A program made the translations under genes and the position numbers. Positions 32,003 through 44,767 of a DNA stretch of 60,796 bases are shown one piece after another. The notes under the pieces were generated by a model. The model searched no databases. It saw only the letters and a list, made by a program, of their open reading frames with translations, and was not told where the DNA came from. Source of the stretch: Zychaea mexicana (lineage: Eukaryota; Mucoromycota; Mucoromycetes; Mucorales; Lichtheimiaceae); contig NW_026516852.1 in NCBI RefSeq assembly GCF_025766255.1, positions 1 through 60,796 of the forward strand. Reading direction: 5' to 3'. Every line of letters begins with the position of its first letter. Position 1 is the first letter of the stretch.

Positions 32003-34326
32003 TTAATCTCGCGGCCCAGACTTGACAGGAAGTACACTCGATCGGCCCTTTCTACGACCGGTCCGTTTGACTAAAATGTACAAAAGAGCTGCAAACGCCC
32101 CGCATGTCAACAGCCAGTGGGCTCGCAGAATTCCAAAACCGTGTTGCATGCTTTGCCCGACGCGTGCATGAAATGGTAACGTCGACACGCCAATCAGGTT
32201 CTTTTCCGGGATATCCACCTTGAGTGCCTGTAGCACGCTGTCTGGATCATCCAAGGAAAACTTTTGGCCGTCGAGATTATGTGCATAATAGGTATGGTCC
32301 TGGAATAAAACACCCCACCCCCCAAATTTTTAAGCATGAGCGTCTTTTTTTTTTTTGTTCTCGGAAAAGCATTGTCTACAAAAGTAGGACATTACCAAGG
32401 GATCTACAATGATCAAAGCAGGTAATCGGTTCGGATGTACCGAGTAGGCGGTCCGTGCATATGTGCCCCAGGTTGTGCCTTCAAGCATGGCAAACAAGAC
32501 CCGGTCCGACTTGCTTGCCTTTTGTTGCTTGCTTTGTGTCTCTGCCATGACGTGGAACTTGGCAATGCTCTCAATGTCGTTGTTGTTGATCACTCCTACG
32601 ACAGCCGTATGCGTTCCTTGCAAGATCTCGGGTGCGTTACCTGGATTGATATCGCTCACCAACGGGAATTTCTCGCTTTGGATCCATCCGGTCAATGCCT
32701 TGCGGACTGACTCTGTGTTTGTGAATTGATGCGACGGATAAATGACATGCTTTCCATCCTTGACGATCAGTGCTGCAGGCAAGTCTGCAGGTGCCAGGTT
32801 GTATTGACGCACTGCTTGCGAATCGCTGGTCAAGTAGAAGCCTAGATCGCCAACGAATTGTTGTGCTACTTGTTTCATCAATCCCTGTATAACATATGCA
32901 CACAAGGTTTGTATAAGTAACAGTCCTTTTTCGTGTCCCTTTCTTGAAAAAAAACAATCCTCACATTGACGGAATCTCGTTCATCTGCGTAGAGGAAAAC
33001 GAAAGCTACAGGTTCTTGTTGCAATCGATTTTCAAGTTGACCCCAATTGAGATTAAGGACAGTAGGTCTAGTATGTCTTTGTCAGTGGTCCACGTCATTT
33101 TATCTCACTATCCCTTTGCTCACATGATACTTTATTTACCCTGCTATCTTGGTCGCAAATCCTACAAGACTCACTAACGACCGATCATCGTGATAATCAT
33201 GTTCGGTGCCATCCATATATCTAACCAAACCAGCCTTTTCATTAAGCATATCCCACAAAAAGTAAACAACTTTATCCCGCAGTATATGATGTTACGACTT
33301 ACAATTTCAGAGTTGGGAATCCATGCACACCGTTAGCGACACAAGCATCTACATACGCATTAAACCCCAGTCGGTCTCCATTTTAATATCATGCAACAGT
33401 GAACGGCAGCAAGACCACAAAAATAAGCTTTGAGAAATTACCTCGATAGTCCACACAGTTTACTTCACCTACGTTCACTTGACGCTTAAGATCCTTTGCC
33501 ATTTGCTCCCAAGCAGGCGCGAGTTTCTGACAATGACCGCACCAGGGCGCATAAAACTTGATGAACCATGGTAATCCAGACTGTTTTGCAGCCTCCAAAC
33601 TGTTTCCATTGAGATGAATCGAGACGCCATCCGGGTTTGCTACTACGTTATTGTTGCTACTCTTTGAAGAATTTATGTCGCTGCTGCTACTGCTGCTGCT
33701 GCTGCTGCTGCCCCCAGCAGCCGGAATAGTGTTGCTCGGGTTATTATATGCTTCAGCTTGCTGAACGATATATGCGGTCAGCTTCTCATAGTTGCGGTCT
33801 ACGGTAGGATATTCCTCTGCCGGTGCGTTGCCGTCGACAAAAAGTTGCAGTGTAGGAAAGTGGCGAACTTTATGAGCTGAGCATAAATCGGCTTGAAGCG
33901 TGCAGTCGACTTTGGCGAAATGAAAGTTTTCTAAAGTTTCGTGTTCATTGGCGAGTTGCTGCCACGTCGGTGCTAAAAGGGAGCAAAAGTCGATTGGGAG
34001 TTAGCCGAATGAGTTGGAAACCTCTCAAGGTATTATCCAAGACTCTAACTCTTACCAAATTGTCGACAGTGGGGACAAAATGGTGAAAAGTGGTTCACAA
34101 ACCTAAAAACGAAAAGAAAAAAAAAACCAGGTTGAATCAGACTTCTTCAACGCAAACAAGGTGGTAGAAGAAGAGCACCCACCAACCAACCAACTTACCA
34201 AAGTCCTCGCTGTGTAGTAGAGTCAAAGTCGATCCCAGTAAGCTCCAGAACTTCCCCGGCTGCTACCGTAGCAGACCAATGGCTGATTATGGCAAGAAGA
34301 GTACACCATGCCCACCAAGTGTTCAT
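32003..34326 (-). CDS. Membrane-anchored protein disulfide isomerase (TMX3/Eps1-like)
   Basis: Eight exons (34199-34326, 34056-34102, 33442-33972, 33303-33375, 33140-33220, 32965-33067, 32396-32884, 32003-32299) all join in phase over GT-AG introns of 66-96 bp, giving 582 residues. Signal peptide 1-23. First thioredoxin domain with active site CPHC (52-55) inside HFSPFCPHCRQFAPTW. A linker with nine serines from an AGC repeat (147-155) follows, then a second thioredoxin domain with YAPWCGHCQKLAP (CGHC 202-205) and GFPTLKL cis-proline. Next are two redox-inactive thioredoxin-like regions, and near the C-terminus one transmembrane helix (LLTCGAFAALLYILV) with a basic cytosolic tail GRRKGR. It should oxidise or isomerise disulfides in the ER lumen. 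There is no KDEL; retention would be through the anchor. Confidence 0.93.
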
Positions 34327-37302
34327 GGTTTCAGCAAGTTAAACAGAGTGGGAAGCGAAGAAAAGGGCGTGATGAGTTTTGCTTATTGCCGGAGTTTTCT
34401 ATCTTTTACGCAGCTCAAAGTTAAGAAGCTTGACTTTTTTTGGGTGGGATTGAGGCTGAGGGGTGATTTGTACATACGCGTCTTGCAGTGCGGATATTTG
34501 ATGAGAGTTGTTTCCGTGCGTAAACTCTGATGTCTGTGATAATAATACTGCCTTCTGTTGTAACTCCCAGTTTATACACATTAGAAGAGGAGTTCATGCC
34601 TTTAGAAAAGGTTCAATCTATGTTTATTGTTACTACAAAGCTGATATTTACATCTAAAATCGTTTCTATGTATCGAGCTGGCAGTAATTGAGCATCTCAC
34701 ATTCAGACAGTATAGCAGGAATCATTTAAACTTATGTATGTGAAATGTCGTGAATATAATAAAGGTGGTATTAGACAATATGTTTACAAAAGCTATTGCT
34801 CCTATTGTTGCTTATTCAATGACAGATAAGAAAAACTTTCACGATAACCAAAAACATAAATAAATTAAAGGAGCAATACGATCTTTAATTTTTAATAAAA
34901 AATATATGGTTATATTGGGATATATTCATGCAAAGATTATCTTTTCATATGCGGTGTTGGGGGTGGGGGAAGCGTGATTGGGCATTGTCACGCTAGATAG
35001 AGGATACTGTGTCTATGCCTCGTGTACTCAAACACGGCGCAATGTTAAAAAATCCTCGAACAAGGAGATCTTTCTCGTCGTGACAACCTGAATCTTGGTC
35101 ATCACAGGTGGTCCAACATCCAAGTTCATCTTTTTGTCCGACAAAGACCGCGTCTTACACTGCGGCCAGAAAAGAGCAGTCGTGCTGTTTCTTTGCTTTC
35201 GGTGCTGCCAAGCTTATACATGGACATATGCGCCTCTAAAAAAGCATTCATCTGGTTCTACAACTGTAGTAGTGAAGGGAGCCTTTTTAAGCCTGGACTG
35301 TGCCATGACACTGGAACACTTTGTCTTCGAATGCTTTTCGCAAAGCTTTCTATTTAAACACCAACAACAACAGCCACAAGAAGGAGACGCGAACAAAAGT
35401 GCGTTAGTAAAAAAAAGAAGCTTTTTCCATCAGCAATACTAGTCCGATAAAAGAGAAACCTTCGCTTCTCTCCATTTAGACAGGTTGCACCATATTACTT
35501 TACCTCTAAAAATGCTAACGCCCTATTTCTAGTTTTCAGACTGCGATATTTAACGGATAACACATCCCAGCAACAGGTACTATCACAACAGTACACAGAT
35601 TTTTAACAAAGGTCTTTTGTTTCTTTGACAGTTATAAAACTTCACCTTTTTTACAATTTTTTAAAAAAAAAGCAGCTGCAACAACAACAACAGCCTCCAA
35701 TACGCGTCTTCTTCTGACTCTGCGAATGTGACGGACATTTAGTTAAGGATGTGAAAGGTAGTCCAGCACAAGAGCGCAGAGCTAAAGGTCGCGATATAAC
35801 TGTCTCTAGAAGACCTATGGGGGTGTCACCTGGCAGCGGTTATTACAGTACATCTATGTCAGAGTAGTTTTGCTGCGTTACTGTTCGCTTATTTAGACTA
35901 TTCATCTCTAGATTCTTTTATATCACTTGATAGAAAGACTCTTGTAGCCCAAATGAATGCACAAATTTTACGCCTTACATATAATGCAATGGAAATAACA
36001 CATGCTTTACGCTGTTGTTGTTCGCTATCTTTTAAAGCTATTTTTTCCCCGGATTCAATGCTGAAAAAACACTCACCCTTGCTGTCTCTCTTGCAGACTA
36101 TCTACTCTGCAATTTGTTCGGCTACAAGGTGTTTCATTTATTGTTTGATAACATAATGGGGAAAGGGCACGTCTCGCTTGAGCGTCGATGGATACCGCAA
36201 GGCGTAATTATCAGCGTGTCCGACCACGTACAGGATGAAGTCAAACTTCCATCTACAGTAACAACATTGAGCGGCATGTATGATCGATGAGATGATGGTG
36301 CAAAGACGGGAAGCACCGTATTTAAAAATGTAGATGATAGCTGCCATGGTTGTCTTGCCCCAATATACGACGTTTCTTTTCCAATGGCTGTTGGAGATAT
36401 TCCATGATTATCCTCATAATATTTAATAATGATTCAACCCAAGTTTGGATGTTGACCATCGTCGGCAGATCACGTTGTGATTTTCTTATTTCCACCGCCC
36501 ATCTTGTTCCTTTGATTATGTATTTTGTGATATGCTACTGTCCACACATTTATATGACCTAACGATTCTCCAAACATCATAATCCACAGTTGGGAAAACT
36601 TACATTGAAATCTAAAGGAATATGAGTATTTCTGTTAAGCGACAATCCCCGCCATTTTCAGTCGTCGCCCACGGTATGCAATGTCTTTGAAAGCGATCCA
36701 GAGACGAAGTCCTTCTTGACCTATTGGTAGAGGTGACATGAGCTTGGTGAACATTTCCGTACACTGGCCGGATCAGTGGCTCAAACCGAAAACGTAGCCT
36801 TGGAGCGTCCATTTTACGGTAAGCCCTACATACAGACGCATGTAGTCCAAGAGCAAACACATATTACTACCCCTGCCAACTTTAATTGATATGCCACCTT
36901 GCCACCAGTCAATGCCCCAGTCGTGAATAGAATTACTGCTGGGAGAAGTCTTGTAATGGAGAAGCTGCTCGTTATCAACACACTTTGCTGTGGCATCTAA
37001 AGACAAGACTTGGTTAAAATTAAGCGGATCGTAATTTATACCAAAAGGGACTATATGTTAAACTAAATGGGACGTAATGCACAGTAAACGGTGCTCTTAA
37101 CGTATATAAAAAGCAACTGCAAAAGAGCAGGGTTCTTCTCACGGGCTTTTTCATAACATCATTAATTCGGCAACGGCCAGAAGTGTGCAAAGAGGCGATC
37201 AGAGACACAATGTGAATTTTGCTGTGAAAACAGGCAACAGTAGGGGTAAATTCGCTTTCTTTTTTATTACCACATAACGAAGGCTCCAATCAAGTACGCA
37301 CA
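34327..37302. other. About 3 kb with no intact gene
   Basis: Begins with the PDI promoter side and AT-rich DNA (34600-34950). A 115-codon frame at 35095-35442 has cysteines and a Q run but no ATG-supported domain. 35525-35635 resembles 13230-13350. Minus-strand frames at 36612-37006 (LQGYVFGLSH, SIHDWGIDWWQGGI) look like one decayed coding stretch. None is identified. Confidence 0.35.
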
Positions 37303-39065
37303 AACCCACACTATTGACAAGCATAACGTACGCAAATCATCAAAGAAGCAAGGGTAGTCTAGGAATGAGGAATTCAGGAAGAGCGCAACACAGATCTTTC
37401 TTTTTTGGATAGTGACGAAACGATGCGTGTGACAAACCTTGAACGTTCCAATAGCTTTCCCCTGAAACGAAAACTATGCGCATTGTGACGCAACGATTTG
37501 GCGAATTGACTACGCACTCGAAATGCACTAAGGGATGGCGAGTGAACAAGGTGATCAATGGAGCAACAAATTAAGCGCAAAAGTGTCAAACGTTGTAGGA
37601 AGTCATCGTTTGTAGTGTTATTCTTCTGATCGTCCCAATGGATCTTGAACGCTGCTTTAAAAGAACGTAGAACCGCACAAAAACAAATGAACCGATTTAC
37701 TTTATCAGCAGGCAATGAAAAAAAAAATGAAGGATGAGTCGATTTCACTAGCGGCAGCGGATACTGATTATGAACGGGTCAACGTATCTGCAGCAGCACA
37801 TACTTGGGATGGAGGATAGAACTTTCAGAGAACTGTTGGCGGATAGCGAAGATGGTAAAGCAACAGTTGGCGAGCACGGTTAAGCATAGAAGATACTAGG
37901 TCTTTATTATGCACTGCAGCGATGGGGGCATCTTTTTCCGCACACACACAACATTACGTGCCACACACACAGTCCAAAGATAATATTAAAGTACTGTGAA
38001 CTACGCTATATACACACGACGCTGTTTGCCTTGTTGGCTGAAGGACTGTAAACTGGCTGCTGGGTGGATGGTGTTTTCAATATTCACTGATGGTGAGTTG
38101 TCTACCTTGTCAGTCACGCCTATTTCTGTCATTGACTGCTCACAGAAAAGCGCTTCTTCCGTGAATCTACATGCTCATTCACATTCGTGTCTTTGTTTTC
38201 GCTTGACACGGTGCCGTGCACGGACCCCTCACAACCAAGCGGCGACAGCATCGGAGGTACAGCAGCCCATGGTGAGAGACACGTACCACTACCGCCGAAG
38301 CACGCTTGTCTACTTGACCATCAAGTATACCACTCCTTTCATTTCCTTTGGTGCTGTATGTTTTGTTATATCATAGTAGGCAACCCACAAGTTGATACGC
38401 AACCCGTTATCTGGGCCAATGAGAATTCACGGGGATTTGAAGTCCCGAACGAGAAAAATGTCTATATAAAGCGAGCAATTTCGCCTTTCTTTTTTCTCTT
38501 CTCTTCAGTTCGTTTTGGTACGGCTTTGGTCTGTAGTACAGATGCACTGCTCTGTGCCATGATCGGGTCATATGCCTGTGCTGGCTACTGTCCTAATTCT
38601 TCTGATGATCGGCAGATTCAGTGGTCCGCCCTGAAGAAAATTTTGCAATGTTACCAGTGGGAATGTGGTCATATACTCCGGCAGCCGATCGTGAACCTTC
38701 GGGTGCATGTGATGCCAACGGTATATGTTGGGATAATTGAAACGAACTTTTTTTTTATTATTTATTACACACAAATAAGAAAATGATAAACAAAATAAAA
38801 AATATATTTATCTTTTTCGCACTTTCCGCATAAACGTTTTACCGCTTTTGCCTCGCCTTTTTTTTATGTGCACGACAAGTTCCTTTTTCTTTTTTCGCGA
38901 ACAAAAAGCTAATTACTCCCACCTCCATCCATTCACAGCTCCGTGCTAAACAAAGCGGGGAACAGTGACAGTGGCTCTGTATCGTAGCCGAAAGTAACAC
39001 GATCACAATGCTTTGGCACTCTTTTTCACTTTCTGTGTTCGCCTAAATTGCCAAAGCAATTGTCA
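37303..39065 (+). repeat. Diverged direct duplication, copy A (partner 44768-46470)
   Basis: Both copies share order and orientation throughout, at roughly 70-85 percent by eye, with many small indels. The exception is an internal tract (38164-38884 against 45604-46324) that is almost identical. The copies are about 7.5 kb apart, with the F-box pseudogene and the LINE between them. Confidence 0.85.
38187..38786 (+). CDS. Unidentified ORF in the near-identical tract, copy A
   Basis: About 199 codons open, no ATG at the beginning. It starts VSLFSLDTVPCTDPSQPSGD, has hydrophobic and F-rich stretches and a better-looking second half (STDALLCAMIGSYACAGYC, WSALKKILQCYQWECGH). A TTCTCTTCAG acceptor-like site inside (about 38508) suggests that the second half is an exon and the F-rich part an intron. 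No family recognised. The same ORF occurs at 45637-46227 with few changes. Confidence 0.35.
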   Translation: MSLFSLDTVPCTDPSQPSGDSIGGTAAHGERHVPLPPKHACLLDHQVYHSFHFLWCCMFCYIIVGNPQVDTQPVIWANENSRGFEVPNEKNVYIKRAISPFFFLFSSVRFGTALVCSTDALLCAMIGSYACAGYCPNSSDDRQIQWSALKKILQCYQWECGHILRQPIVNLRVHVMPTVYVGIIETNFFFIIYYTQIRK

Positions 39066-39894
39066 AGAAATAAAAATTGTTACCGAGGATATGGTCCAAG
39101 CCTTCTTAGAAAGAGGTTTTCTTATAAGAGACAACGCCAGAGCAGCGCCAGCAGACATGTATAATTGTCAGATCTGTAAATTGGAAAGTTTTTTTTTTTT
39201 CAGCTGTTCGTCTCTCTCACTCTTCCTGCACGTAGCTTATCACAACACGATTTTCTTATCATTTTGGGTTTTACCTGGATCGAAAAGCTTGCACTGACGT
39301 TTCCGATATGCCTGCTTTCAAAGCGTGATTCTTGTAACAGCTCTTTCCCCACCCCCTTACACCTTCACTTCTCTCTTCCTTTTCTTATTTAACTTTACTT
39401 CGTTACATATTTTCAAAGTATGCGTCACCTATTTGAAAGTGATGATCGCTCACCAAAGATATCAGGAGGACCTGTTAAAGATATGATATAGTTGCTCTAC
39501 CGAAACTTGCACACAGGGATGCTGTGCTTTCCAGGCCAAGCGATTTGTTACTTATATATGACTTTTGCGGCTCGCAAACAATAAACCCGAGTATTGATTG
39601 AAGCCTTTTCCTTCGTATCGAGAAGTCGATGGTTTTAGAAAGAGCCCTGTTCTAATGTGTATCTGCGTATCGCTATGATAGCATAGATTTAATGAAGTTA
39701 CTGGTGGTTACAATAGATCAATCTTCAGGGTCCCCCTTTTCCAAATAAAATTCAGGTGAGCTACCTGTTTCGACTTGCTTTTCCTTTGTCGGACACATTA
39801 TTTCACGAGTCCGGATTATGTTATACAGGCTTTGTTCGATTAAAAGCCTCGTGCCAAATTTCTTTTCGCGCGTCCCCTTTCACATACACGTAAT
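39066..39894. other. No gene seen
   Basis: About 830 bases of mixed sequence between duplication copy A and the F-box-like ORF. T/C-rich around 39340-39410. Confidence 0.3.
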
Positions 39895-41783
39895 ATGACT
39901 GATTTGATCTCGATTTTGCCTCCCGAATCATTCAGTACATCTTCTCGTTTATCGGACAGCGGGCTGTGTCGAATGTGTGAAAGTATGTCGCCGCTGGTTA
40001 TACGCGATCCCCACTTACCAGACAGCCCTGTGGACACTGGTGGGAATCTCGCCTGATGCATGGAACAAAAGGAGCGATGCGATGCTTCAATGTTTGGGAC
40101 AACAAGTCGAACCAGTATACATCAAATCTCAAGCCACGTATAAAGTACTGGAACGACTTGCTTGGCGAAGATACAGCATTCGCTTCTTTGGTGAAGTAAA
40201 ACGATACTCTTTTTTTTTGCGTTAAGAGGATCGCGTATTCGGTAGTACTTACTACTGCTTATGCGCAAAAGATATACTAAAGCTTTTTCTTTGTTAAAAA
40301 ATAAGACATCAGCAACCATGTGCATAGCAAACAATTACAACCTATTTTCGACAGTAGCACGTTACTGCCAGGATTCATCAGATATTTCTCGCATACGCTA
40401 ACTGCTCTGACGATTTCATTTCACACTTGCGATATCTCGCTGCCAATGCTACTGGACTTCTTGCCGTCATTAACGCATCTTTCAGTGATGTTTGATGGCC
40501 GCACTAACTTATCAGACGCTACTCTTGAACAAGTTGATGGCAGAAGCAGACACAAAAGGCCACCGATACACAACATTATCTTCTTAAGACTGGACGGTGT
40601 TCTCAGTTTTAAATACCGGATCCGTCCCTTATTGCAGCGTTGCTCCCACATCAAGTACTTGATATTATCGCCTTACTCACGATTCAACAACGTATCTCCA
40701 ACCAACATCTATACAGCTTATGAGCTGTGCCCTCTATTACGCTACATTATGTGGGAATGCAGCGAACCAGTCATAGCAGACAGATGGATTTCACTATCAA
40801 GAAGCACGAGTGCTTATATTAAGTAACTGAAAGGAAAGCATCGAATGATGGCGAGGAAGGCAGTATGGCTTATGAACTGCTATTCAACGGCAAGGGACAC
40901 GAGAGGATCATGCCGATAGTAGTAAAATCGCAGCCGATACTAGAACATTTACGTATAGTCGCCTGTGGTCTTTCTGATATTCATTGCTGGGATGTCTTGG
41001 CACGCAACCAATTCACACAGCTGACAAGTTTGGGGTTGACGGACATCACTGGTATGTCAAGCGAAGATTGGTCCCAGATTTTGCTCATGCAGCAACAAAA
41101 TGAGATCTTGGAAGTTGGAAATCGCGCTGGAATAACGCAGTATCTGAACACCATTATCGCAACCATCGGTACGCTGCAACGGCTCCGTATACTTTCCTTG
41201 CGAAATTTCCTTCACATGTTCAGCGAGAATCCTCTTTGCGATCTTACTCCGCTTCGACGTTTGCAACAGCTTGAAAAAATGCGTCTCACGAACATACCCA
41301 TCGACAACCAAGGTCTAATGCAGTTGTGCGAACCATCACAGCACCCACTAGTCAGGAGATTAAGCTTGAACCCGCACATCACCGTACAGTAATAGTGTCG
41401 ACGACTTTCTCACAGAGGCAGGATGGATTGTGTGGGCACAACGACTTGAGGAAACCAAAATACTGAATCTGGAACTGACAGCCGTGAAAGGTGTTACTGG
41501 TGCTGTCCTTAAGCATTTTGAACAAGTCGAAAGCTCGGTGCTATTGCGTGTTTCACGGATCTATAGTCTCACCAATGCAGGCATCAATGCTTTTCGTATC
41601 ATTGAAGGATCTAGTAAAAAGATTGAAGTCATGGGGTGTTCAGGATTATCTCGGACAGATGATCTTCGTATGCCATACAACATATTTTTAATAATTGAGT
41701 ACCATTGCGGTGATATTTGCAGTCTGGCTTGTACTTTTATTTATAATGAGTTGATAAACAATATTGGCAGCATGTTTAATTAA
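39895..41783 (+). pseudogene. F-box / leucine-rich-repeat protein, broken
   Basis: From the ATG at 39895 the F-box runs through three frames: DLISILPPE, then IIQYIFSFIGQRAVSNV, then VCRRWLYAIPTYQTALWTLV. Single-base shifts occur near 39930 and 39978. After a possible intron (about 40194-40327) LRR-like sequence continues (LTALTISFHTCDISLPMLLD, HIKYLILSPYSRF), stops at 40824, resumes at 40865 (LEHLRIVACGLSDIHCW, LTSLGLTDITGMS, LQRLRILSLRNFL), stops at 41390 and resumes at about 41410 (LEETKILNLELTAVKGVTG). Intact relatives would be substrate receptors of an SCF ubiquitin ligase. Multiple breaks argue for a pseudogene, though unrecognised introns could explain some. Confidence 0.65.
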
Positions 41784-42704
41784 TCAGTTTTCCAGGTTGG
41801 ATTGTTGTGATATCTGTATAGTCAAGCATCGATTTGAAATGTTTACATATACACTTACAAGATCCAGGATTGATGGAAAGGCAGCACGATGTGGATCTGG
41901 TCGGCAGCGAGTCTGGTGCCCTTTCAAACCTGAGCGAAAGCACAGACTAATTTTTTTTGGTTACCCTATGCTTTCCTTATATATCAGAAATGCTTGTGTA
42001 CCTCTTTTCGTCACAAAAGGGATCACCTCGCACTCTATATGATATAGTCTCTGTGACAGAAGAGAGAAAAAAAAATGAAGTGAGAATATTCTTTCTTCCG
42101 TTGTTGAATAGAAAGACTATCGTCGCCTCCTCCCCTCTCCCTTTATGACCAAAAAAAAAGCAGTCTGTATGCTGTATGTATGTGCATACGCGCGTTCCTG
42201 TTAATGTCGGGCAGTGCCCGGTACTTGGATTTCATTGGCCCAACGTGCTGCTGCAACTATACTCGAACCGCTTTGAGAGTTATACTACGCAGAGGACTTA
42301 TTGGAGTCAAGTTTACTGACAAAGGTCAATATTTATGGTAAGCGGGAACATTATCATCTTCCACATGCTAGGATATATACGGGATCAAGAACATCTTGAA
42401 ATATAGCGATTCCCGGAAAGTGTTCCTCATATTTTCTGGGCAAATTCTAACTACAGTACTTTGTCTGTTTAAACTCTATATGTAACAAACTCATGAGCAG
42501 TTGTTCAGTAAATGAACCCAGTGTCTTAAGCTTGATGCTTACCAAACGAACAACAATACAATAGCAAGCTCAAAACGCCAGAGAAAAGGCAAGCCTGATA
42601 CAAGACGCTGGAGTGCTACTGTGTGCTGTCAACCAAGATATAAACATCACCCTAGTAAGCTTCCTGGATCCCAACTCCGCTCAATGGATTGGATAGCATT
42701 GTAA
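41784..42704. other. Insertion-site flank, no gene seen
   Basis: About 900 bases without coding signal. Its right end, up to TSD copy 1 (42705-42716), is the pre-insertion target of the LINE. Confidence 0.3.
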
Positions 42705-44592
42705 TACCCTGCAGATACCAAGGATATTCCTTTGCATCAAGCGACCCAATAGGGACTATATCAATCCCCAACCCACAGCCCATCAAAACACTGGCATATG
42801 CTGACGACATTTGTGTTTTTTTACAAGACACGACAGACCTCAGTCGCGTACTCCATCACATGGATGTTTATCAAAAGGCCTCCAATGCAAAATTCAATAA
42901 AACAAAAACTCAAGCCATTTCCCTCAGTGGAGCACCGCAGCCGATATGGAATACCAGGCTACAACCCTATGGCATCTCAGCTTGTCACGATAGGACCCAA
43001 CCAGATCCAGTGGTTTACCTCGGATATCCGCTCTCATCATCCCGCTCGCAACTACAATCTTTCATGGATCGACTCTTGGAAGCTATTAAAAACCACTGTA
43101 ACCAACATCTACAACGAGGGCTATCCGTACGTGGTCGTGCGACAGCTTTGAATACCCTTATTCTGTCGAAACTATGGCATGTACTAAGGGTCGTCGGTGC
43201 GCCGCTCTCCGGATTCCATCAAAAAATCAAAAGCATAATCGGCAACTTTGTCATGCACCGCATGTTTCCGCGGGTATCCTACCAAACACTCTGCCTACCA
43301 CGACATCAAGGAGGGATTGGCCTTTTGGACCCCGCCCTACAACAAAATGCCCTCCAGCTGCGGTGGATACAACCGATGCTGGGGGAACATGATATGTTTC
43401 CAGAGCATATTTTGTGTCTGATACATCGAATACTGGCCACGCACAAATTTATCGCAGATCACCGGCTGCTTCTGTTCTGTCCCGCCAGCCGCAAGAACCA
43501 TAATCAAGACGCCGCTTCACCTGTGACTTTGGTCCTTCGAACTATTGACGCCCTTAGTATCTCATGGGATGATATCCACAATCTCAACCCCGCCACGGTC
43601 TTACAAGTCCCACTCCTAGCCACCATTTGCCCGTCGCCAACAAACCCGCCACCAAAACGACCAGGTTTCAAGAAATGTATCGTCAACGATTTTTTCCTTT
43701 TCGACACCACTCTTGGACATATCCGCGCCAGGGACCGCCAAAAAGGAGACTATATAAAACACCCTACCCTATTGAACCAACTACGCAAAGATGTCACTCA
43801 ATTCAAATACATCCTCCGCCCTTTCTTTGCTAGGCTCTGCCTTCCCAGAAACCACCCGGATGGAGGTCACCTAGGTGACCCGGGAGCAATCAACTTCCAA
43901 CCTTTAACAAGAGCGATCAACACCAATCCCGCCATCAAAACAGGGCAACCCAAAATATATCGACGACATTTGACCCGGGCACCCAAAAATGTGACTATAC
44001 CTGCGAGGAACTGGATCCGCTTTTGGGGAACACCTATGGACCATGCTGCCCGCAATGTCCTGTATCGCATCTACCACAACACTATCCCTACAGCTGAAAG
44101 GCTTTTCAATATGAACCAATCCTTTATCTCATCAACAACATGCCGGATCTGTAGATCCCACACCGACACCCTACCTCATTTCCTAATTCTATGCCCAAAA
44201 AAGTATCAAGTTTGGCAACGGGTGTGGACTCAACTTTGCTATCACGACCCACGCCCATCGGCTTTCTTACACTTCCTCACGACCGGTGATCCCCCCTACT
44301 CTTCTTTCACACATATTCAAACTTCTATCCATTGTCGCATATACTTTACTGGCCCTCTGGCGAAGCCATTGGGACCTCATTTTCAATGATTCCCCTTTCA
44401 TTCCAGCAAAGATTGCATCAATAGCAATCGCAGCCATTCAAAAATATGTTTTCTAATTGTATATATCTCTTGTCTTCCCTTCCTTACAGTTCCGAGGCCG
44501 CTGTGCTTTCCCTCTTCTTTTGAACGGCCCACAGCAATAAACTATTTCTGAGGTTTAAACACCTCCATACAAAAAAAAAATACCCTGCAGAT
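42705..44592 (+). mobile_element. 5'-truncated LINE with poly(A) and 12 bp target-site duplication
   Basis: TACCCTGCAGAT occurs at 42705-42716 and again at 44581-44592. Between them lies a LINE 3' portion ending in an A run (44571-44580), with AATAAA at about 44536. This is the expected product of target-primed reverse transcription with 5' truncation inside the RT domain. The clean duplication and nearly intact ORF suggest a fairly recent insertion. Confidence 0.93.
42717..44389 (+). pseudogene. LINE reverse transcriptase C-terminal part and zinc-binding tail
   Basis: Open over about 557 codons; the frame runs in from flanking DNA with no real start. It begins just upstream of the RT catalytic box LAYADDICVFLQD, then VVYLGYPLSSS and GLSVRGRATALNTLILSKLW (thumb region), then SYQTLCLPRHQGGIGLLDP, and near the end a zinc-binding motif CRICRSHTDTLPHFLILC (CCHC-type) typical of LINE ORF2 tails. 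The N-terminal endonuclease and RT fingers are absent through truncation, so it is non-autonomous. The frame ends at 44389; about 180 bases of 3' UTR follow. Confidence 0.9.
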
Positions 44593-44767
44593 GCGGTAAC
44601 GAATAAACAACAGCATTCAGGATGTCTAGATTATATAACTAAAGTCATCCTGGCAATAGCAACATAGAGAGCAAAAGCTAGCTCAGTCTTCCTTACTCTC
44701 AAAGAAAGAAAAAAAGAGATGCAAACGAATTATTGAAAAGTAATATGCAAAAGGCAACCATGACTGA

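Noticed and set aside
38187..38786. Assigning a known effector or transposase family to the near-identical ORF
   Set aside because: No motif strong enough; a name would be a guess.
42689..42716. Start of the LINE RT frame at 42689
   Set aside because: These bases are host flank and target-site duplication, so the apparent start is fortuitous.
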